Assembly (NCBI GenBank): GCA_003663525.1
Contig: QMUF01000020.1
Span: 1 to 15,110 of the forward strand
Reading direction: 5' to 3'
DNA: 15,110 bases
From: Thermococci archaeon
GTDB lineage: Archaea > Methanobacteriota_B > Thermococci > Thermococcales > Thermococcaceae
Shown here: piece by piece, positions 11,634-15,110 of the stretch
Layout: every line of letters begins with the position of its first letter
How positions within the stretch are numbered: position 1 is the stretch's first letter
Translations under genes and position numbers: made by a program
Notes under the pieces: model-generated
Databases searched by the model: none
Seen by the model: only the letters and a program-made list of their open reading frames with translations
Told to the model about the DNA's origin: nothing

Positions 11634-11640
11634 TCACCTC
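11634..11640 (-). promoter_or_regulatory. Ribosome binding site of ino1
   Basis: On the minus strand this reads GAGGTGA, five bases before the ATG at 11628. It decides the start over the in-frame GTG at 11637, which lies inside it. Confidence 0.85.
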
Positions 11641-11684
11641 TATCTGGTTGTTTTATGTTTATTAAATATTTTTTAGTCTTTAAT

Positions 11685-11694
11685 CTTTTATAAG
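11685..11694 (-). promoter_or_regulatory. Probable TATA box of ino1
   Basis: The minus strand reads CTTATAAAAG, close to the TTTATATA-type box of Thermococcales. It would start transcription about 25 bases downstream, near 11665, leaving a leader of some 35 bases with GAGGTGA at its end. The neighbouring TATATATA around 11695-11702 is an alternative. Confidence 0.45.
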
Positions 11695-11708
11695 TATATA
11701 TAATACTT
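11692..11708. repeat. 17-base inverted repeat, candidate operator
   Basis: AAGTAT-ATATA-ATACTT has perfect six-base arms around a five-base centre. It touches the probable ino1 TATA box and covers where its BRE would lie, so a bound regulator would block that promoter. A further AGTAT half lies at 11723-11727. No regulator gene is visible nearby. AT-rich palindromes also arise by chance. Confidence 0.4.
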
Positions 11709-11763
11709 TCGGGAATGTATATAGTATGAGATAGAAGATTTGATGATGCTTTTGAACGGAAAC

Positions 11764-11778
11764 ATAAATATTTATAAG
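11764..11778 (+). promoter_or_regulatory. Probable promoter of the ABC transporter operon
   Basis: TTTATAAG at 11771-11778 is a good archaeal TATA box. It is part of the perfect 12-base palindrome ATAAATATTTAT (11764-11775), so it could direct polymerase either way. The predicted start is near 11799-11802, giving a leader of about 86-89 bases. A weaker TATA-like TTATAATAAA at 11827-11836 is an alternative that would shorten the leader to about 33 bases. Confidence 0.5.
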
Positions 11779-11801
11779 AGTTGATCTCCAAAAATACCAC
11801 G

Positions 11802-11831
11802 ATGAAATTACTACTGAGAGGCCTCTTATAA
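11802..11831 (+). other. Possible 9-codon leader ORF
   Basis: ATG at 11802 opens a frame encoding MKLLLRGLL and ending in TAA. The ATG sits where transcription from the 11771 TATA box should begin, so it could be read leaderless. Five of nine residues are leucine. There is no other support, and such short frames occur by chance. Confidence 0.25.
11817..11826. repeat. Perfect 10-base palindrome, candidate operator
   Basis: AGAGGCCTCT is self-complementary and GC-rich in an AT-rich region. It lies just downstream of the first candidate transcription start and just upstream of the second candidate TATA box, a position where a bound repressor would block either. Confidence 0.35.
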
Positions 11832-11859
11832 TAAATTGCACCATTTTGACTTGGTGGGC

Positions 11860-11878
11860 CTTCCGGCTTTTTCGGAGG
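11860..11878 (+). promoter_or_regulatory. Hairpin enclosing the ribosome binding site of the binding-protein gene
   Basis: CUUCCG (11860-11865) can pair with CGGAGG (11873-11878) over a seven-base loop: six pairs, one of them G-U. The 3' arm holds most of the Shine-Dalgarno GGAGGTG (11874-11880), which is seven bases before the ATG at 11888. The site itself sets the start. Whether the short hairpin forms at high growth temperature is doubtful. Confidence 0.4.
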
Positions 11879-11887
11879 TGGCAGGTT

Positions 11888-13522
11888 ATGAAAGGGAAAT
11901 TTGGGATATTGGTGGCTTTAGTAGTGTTTTTTGGAGTAGTGGCGAGTGGATGCATTGGGGGAGAAGAAACCTCCAAAACAAAAACAACTAAAGTTGAATT
12001 GACGGGAGACTTTGTGAAAGATGTAGTAGCAATAGGAAAAGCCCTTGAAGAAAATGGTATAAATGAGGTCAAGTTTTCGGCATGGGGGTCTGGAGATCCC
12101 AACAGTGTCATGAGAGTTCATGGCATCGTGGAGGCAGCTAGAAGAATAAATAAGGTTTGGGAAGAGAATGGTGTCAATGTGAGAGTGATAATAACTGATA
12201 AATACTACACAGCAGCTTTTCAAGATGCCTATCAAGAGTATCTCAGTAAACAACCTCTTGGCCAGGCAGGGGATTTCTTTGTGAATTCCTACGCATTTTT
12301 ACCAACATTAGCGGATGAGGGATACATCCTCGAGATAACTGAATATGCCAACGCCTACAAGAGTGTTATAGATGATTTCTACCCATCCCTCATAGAGGCA
12401 TCAAAATTTGATGGAAAGCTTTACGGCCTCCCTCAAGACACCGAAGCAAGACCATTTTACATAAGGACAGATGTTGCAGCAAAGATAGGCTTTAACTTAG
12501 ATGGGCTTGAAGAAAAGGTCAAGAATGGGGAATTTACATGGAGTGATGTTCATCAGTGGGCAAAGAAAGCAAAAGAGAATGGGGCTGCTGAGTGGGGGCT
12601 CATACACAGAAAAGGATCAGCACATCCAGATTTGATTCAGTTTATCTTCGCTTTTGGTGGGAAGTTATACGATGAAAACTCCAAAAAGCTTGTAGTTGAT
12701 GTTCCAGCAATTTACAAGTGGCTTTATGTTGAATGGAAATTTGCTCAAGATGGTCTCCTTCCAGAAGACATAATGAGCTGGGATTGGGCGAAACAAATAC
12801 ATCCTGCGATTGTTGAAGGACGAACCCTCTTTGACATAGGTGGCACTTGGTACTGGACAGAGTGGCAAACAAAAGATTACTATGGAAAAGAAGGAACTCC
12901 TAGGCCATTGAAGCCTGAAGAAGTGCAGGCGTGGCTTGCCTATACACTCTTCCCGGCTGGTGAGGAGGGATTAAACCCAGTAACCCTAAGTCAACCCTTT
13001 GTATGGATGATAAACTCCCAAGCAGGCCAGCAGAATCCAAGTTATGAGGAACTTAAAGAACTGTACCATGAGCTCGCCTTTTTAATGATAATCAAGGCAA
13101 GTGACCCAGATATAAATGCGATACACAGTGTAATAAGTGCTCATTTGCCTGTCAGAAAGGCTGCTGCGGAGCTTATAAGGGATGAAGAATGGTTGAATGA
13201 GTTAAAGAACCTTAATCTGGATTTAGATCAAGAGGTAAAAGATAACTTAAGAGATATTGTTGCAACTACAGTACACCCAATAAACGCTAAATTCCTTGCT
13301 GATGTTAGTTACATGCTCGAGTACACAAAATTGGCTCCAGCTCATCCAAAATATCCAGCACTGGCAGACATATTCAAGGAGGCCTTGGACAAAGTGTTGA
13401 GAGGAGACATGTCTCCAGAAGATGGTGTTGAATACATAATTCAAAAAGTCAATGCGGATCCAGAGCTCGCACAAAATGTGGAAGTCATTGGAGAGGTTCC
13501 AAAGGACTGGCAATTCCCATGA
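11888..13522 (+). CDS. Sugar-type ABC transporter substrate-binding lipoprotein
   Basis: This is an extracellular solute-binding protein (SBP_bac_1/MalE-like) that delivers a ligand, most likely a carbohydrate or polyol, to the permeases encoded next. The ATG at 11888 gives 544 residues, longer than the usual 400-450. Residues 1-21 are a signal peptide with a lipobox VVASGC, so C22 should be lipid-anchored, followed by a Thr/Ser/Lys linker as in other archaeal binding proteins. Family-like segments are YGLPQDTEARPFYIRTDV, WSDVHQWAKKAKENG, WGLIHR, FAFGGKLYDEN, and FDIGGTWYWTEW, with aromatic residues that could line a sugar pocket. It is not close to the Thermococcus trehalose/maltose binding protein as I remember it. 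The next gene starts 11 bases after the stop. The ligand is unknown. Nearness to ino1 makes an inositol compound a hypothesis only. Confidence 0.88.
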   Translation: MKGKFGILVALVVFFGVVASGCIGGEETSKTKTTKVELTGDFVKDVVAIGKALEENGINEVKFSAWGSGDPNSVMRVHGIVEAARRINKVWEENGVNVRVIITDKYYTAAFQDAYQEYLSKQPLGQAGDFFVNSYAFLPTLADEGYILEITEYANAYKSVIDDFYPSLIEASKFDGKLYGLPQDTEARPFYIRTDVAAKIGFNLDGLEEKVKNGEFTWSDVHQWAKKAKENGAAEWGLIHRKGSAHPDLIQFIFAFGGKLYDENSKKLVVDVPAIYKWLYVEWKFAQDGLLPEDIMSWDWAKQIHPAIVEGRTLFDIGGTWYWTEWQTKDYYGKEGTPRPLKPEEVQAWLAYTLFPAGEEGLNPVTLSQPFVWMINSQAGQQNPSYEELKELYHELAFLMIIKASDPDINAIHSVISAHLPVRKAAAELIRDEEWLNELKNLNLDLDQEVKDNLRDIVATTVHPINAKFLADVSYMLEYTKLAPAHPKYPALADIFKEALDKVLRGDMSPEDGVEYIIQKVNADPELAQNVEVIGEVPKDWQFP

Positions 13523-13533
13523 GGTGAGAGTTT

Positions 13534-14475
13534 ATGAAAGGGAAAAAGCTTCAGACCCTTTCTTTTTTTCTTTCTCCAATGATTATAATGGTAGGTCTGT
13601 TTTATTTAATTCCGCTTATTTTCACGATTTATATAAGTTTCACAAAGATGAAGAATTGGAATACGGAGAAGTATCTGAGTGAGGTTGTTGGATTTTATAA
13701 TTATCAAAGACTCTTTCATATGTTCCAACATGACCCTATGATTAAGGCTATTCTTCTGACTACGGTCATTTTTGTTGGGATAACCCTTATTATAAATGTT
13801 CTTGGGGGTCTTCTCCTAGCATTGGGGACATTTTTTGTAAATGAAAGTTCTGCCTCGGCTATTAGACTTCTTTGGTTGCTTCCCAGAATGTCTCCAATAG
13901 CTGTTTATAGTTTGGTATGGTATTATTTCTTCCATGGGAGTGATATTGGAACGTTGAACTCTATTCTGATGAAATTAGGGGCCATATCCACTCCTATTCC
14001 TTGGGGTCAAATGACTCCTTGGGGGGCTTGGAGTGTTATTATTTTTGTGAATGGACTTGTGGGAGTTAGTTTTGGGATGATAGTTTTTACTTCGTCCTTA
14101 AATCAAATACCAAAGGAGCTTGTGATAGCAGCTAGGGTTGATGGGGCCTCAGCATGGCAAATTTCGAGAAGGATATTAATCCCCCTCACAAAGTGGCACT
14201 TTCTTTATGTATTAACTTGGCAGTTTTTGAGCCTTTTAACAACTTATCCACACCTCTTTTTGCTTGTTGAGTGGGATTTGGTGAATAGGGACTACGGTAC
14301 TACCTTGGCCCTCTATGTATTTAACACTGCGTTTGGTCGTGGAGAGCAGGATCAAGGATTAGCAGCAGCTGCAGCGGTTATACTTTCCATAATAGGGATT
14401 CTTGGTGGACTTGTTACCCTAAAAGTCCTCCAGTTTGAAAGAATGATCCATGAGCCAAGGGGTGATATAGAATGA
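13534..14475 (+). CDS. ABC transporter permease, MalF-like (CUT1 type)
   Basis: This is one half of the membrane channel of the importer. Its 313 residues contain six hydrophobic segments, beginning with the N-terminal LSPMIIMVGLFYLIPLIF. The cytoplasmic EAA loop that couples to the ATPase is seen as ELVIAARVDGASAW from E195, with D203-G204 conserved, followed by RRILIPL. The last membrane segment is the alanine-rich AAAAVILSIIGILGGL. GAGGTGA at 13521-13527 overlaps the end of the binding-protein gene and is six bases before the ATG. The stop overlaps the start of the second permease by four bases (ATGA), so the two are translationally linked. No ATPase gene is in the window; it may lie downstream. 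Confidence 0.93.
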   Translation: MKGKKLQTLSFFLSPMIIMVGLFYLIPLIFTIYISFTKMKNWNTEKYLSEVVGFYNYQRLFHMFQHDPMIKAILLTTVIFVGITLIINVLGGLLLALGTFFVNESSASAIRLLWLLPRMSPIAVYSLVWYYFFHGSDIGTLNSILMKLGAISTPIPWGQMTPWGAWSVIIFVNGLVGVSFGMIVFTSSLNQIPKELVIAARVDGASAWQISRRILIPLTKWHFLYVLTWQFLSLLTTYPHLFLLVEWDLVNRDYGTTLALYVFNTAFGRGEQDQGLAAAAAVILSIIGILGGLVTLKVLQFERMIHEPRGDIE

Positions 14476-15110
14476 GGGATGTAGAAACTAGACCAAGGAG
14501 GAATGAATGGTTCATAATTGTTGCAATAATACTTGTGAGTCTCCCACTTATATTGGGCTTTTTGCTCTTAATCCTGTCAAGCTTTAGTGAGGACATGATT
14601 ACTAACCTAAGCCCCAACTCTTTTAGACCTACTATCGAAAACTGGATAAATGTTTTTCAAGGAAAATTAGCCATAACCGGTGGTATACGACAGAATATAC
14701 TAAAAATCACGTTTAATACTCTTATAGTCGCTCTTGGCGTCTCTGGGATAGTAACTTTAATTAGCACCCTTGCTGGGTATTCTCTCTCTAGAATGAAATT
14801 CCAAGGGAGAAAATTGATGATGCTTCTCCTCCTCATGCTTCATGCCTTTCCAGGGGTTGCGTTAATTGTAGGGGTTTACCTTTTCTATCGCTTAACATTT
14901 CCTCAAGATCCTTCTATGGTTCGGTTATATTCATTTTTCTACGTAGTTCTTGCAAGAGCGGCTCTTGAAATTCCAATGTCTGTATGGCTTATGAAAGGCT
15001 TTTTTGATACGATTCCTTGAGAGTTTGAGTGGTCAGGAATAATAGATGGAGCATCTAGGATAAAAGTGTGGCGGAAAATAATGTTACCGTTAATAAAACC
15101 TGGAATTTTG
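14472..15110 (+). pseudogene. ABC transporter permease, MalG-like, with in-frame TGA; 3' end beyond window
   Basis: This is the second permease of the importer. The first 182 residues show a short basic cytoplasmic tail, a first membrane segment (IIVAIILVSLPLILGFLLLI), a periplasmic stretch, and three further segments including LISTLAGYSLSRMKFQG and LLLLMLHAFPGVALIVGVYL. TGA at 15018-15020 stops translation after GFFDTIP. In the same frame the next 30 codons read EFEWSGIIDGASRIKVWRKI and then MLPLIKPGIL, a textbook EAA loop, open to the window end. The frame is thus intact and only one codon is wrong, where TGG (Trp) would restore it. A product ending here would lack the coupling loop and the last two membrane segments and should not work. 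It may be a nonsense mutation or a base error. Confidence 0.85.

Larger units (their letters stand above)
11629..11887. other. Divergent intergenic control region between ino1 and the ABC transporter
   Basis: These 259 bases carry no protein gene of usual size. The half near ino1 is very AT-rich and holds TATA-like boxes and a 17-base inverted repeat. The half near the binding-protein gene holds a second TATA box, a possible 9-codon leader ORF, a 10-base palindrome and a ribosome-binding-site hairpin. The longer reverse-strand frames across it are shadows running out of the binding-protein gene or upstream of ino1. I saw no tRNA or other RNA gene. Confidence 0.8.

Noticed and set aside
11703..11727. 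ATACT-N15-AGTAT as a TrmB-type maltose operator
   Set aside because: The spacing is too long and the arms too short to match the TrmB site as I know it.
11498..11800. 100-residue reverse-strand ORF over the ino1 upstream region
   Set aside because: It overlaps the start of ino1 in another frame and covers the promoter region; composition is not protein-like.
11846..11887. Upstream TTG start for the binding protein
   Set aside because: It would put 14 residues rich in Trp and Arg before a clean lipoprotein signal; GGAGGTG at 11874-11880 points to the ATG at 11888.
11680..12111. 143-residue reverse-strand ORF
   Set aside because: It lies mostly antisense to the binding-protein gene, shows no recognisable domain and has no ribosome binding site.
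14999..15006. T run near the TGA as a frameshift site
   Set aside because: The permease frame is the same before and after the stop, so no frame change is needed.
15018..15020. TGA read as selenocysteine
   Set aside because: Thermococcales are not known to have the selenocysteine system, ABC permeases are not selenoproteins, and Trp fits the site.

Overview
The window looks like a chromosomal piece of a hyperthermophilic archaeon of the order Thermococcales (Thermococcus, Pyrococcus or a close relative). The evidence is a complete-looking archaeal A1AO ATP synthase operon, an archaeal myo-inositol-1-phosphate synthase, a long-form AlaX, an archaeal lipoprotein transporter, GAGGTGA-type ribosome binding sites, TTTATAAG-type TATA boxes and AT-rich DNA. 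The species cannot be named from the sequence alone.

Bases 1-9204 hold the ATP synthase operon on the + strand in the order I (5' end missing), K, E, C, F, A, B, D. The genes are separated by 0-35 bases or overlap by 4, so they are almost certainly one transcript. I and K form the membrane motor, E the peripheral stalk, C, F and D the central stalk, and A and B the hexameric head. Subunit K is a fused double hairpin with a single ion-binding glutamate, and its ligand pattern fits sodium. The atpA gene carries a 429-residue in-frame intein (4804-6090) inside the Walker A motif, with intact splicing residues and both LAGLIDADG aspartates. The head is therefore catalytically competent only after protein splicing. 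The peripheral stalk partner H is not seen and probably lies upstream of the window.

Bases 9251-10480 encode a long AlaX alanyl-tRNA editing protein on the same strand. It converges on myo-inositol-1-phosphate synthase (10477-11628, - strand), and the two stop codons overlap. This synthase makes the precursor of di-myo-inositol phosphate, a heat and salt solute of these organisms.

Bases 11629-11887 are a divergent regulatory region with TATA boxes in both directions, a 17-base inverted repeat, a 10-base palindrome, a possible 9-codon leader ORF and a hairpin that would cover the next gene's ribosome binding site. From 11888 to the window end lies a sugar-type (CUT1/MalEFG-like) ABC importer: a binding lipoprotein, a first permease and a second permease. 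The second permease is interrupted by one in-frame TGA (15018-15020) immediately before its EAA coupling loop. The same frame continues coherently to the window end, so it is either a recent nonsense mutation, a sequence error or, much less likely, recoding. No RNA gene, CRISPR array or insertion sequence was recognised.
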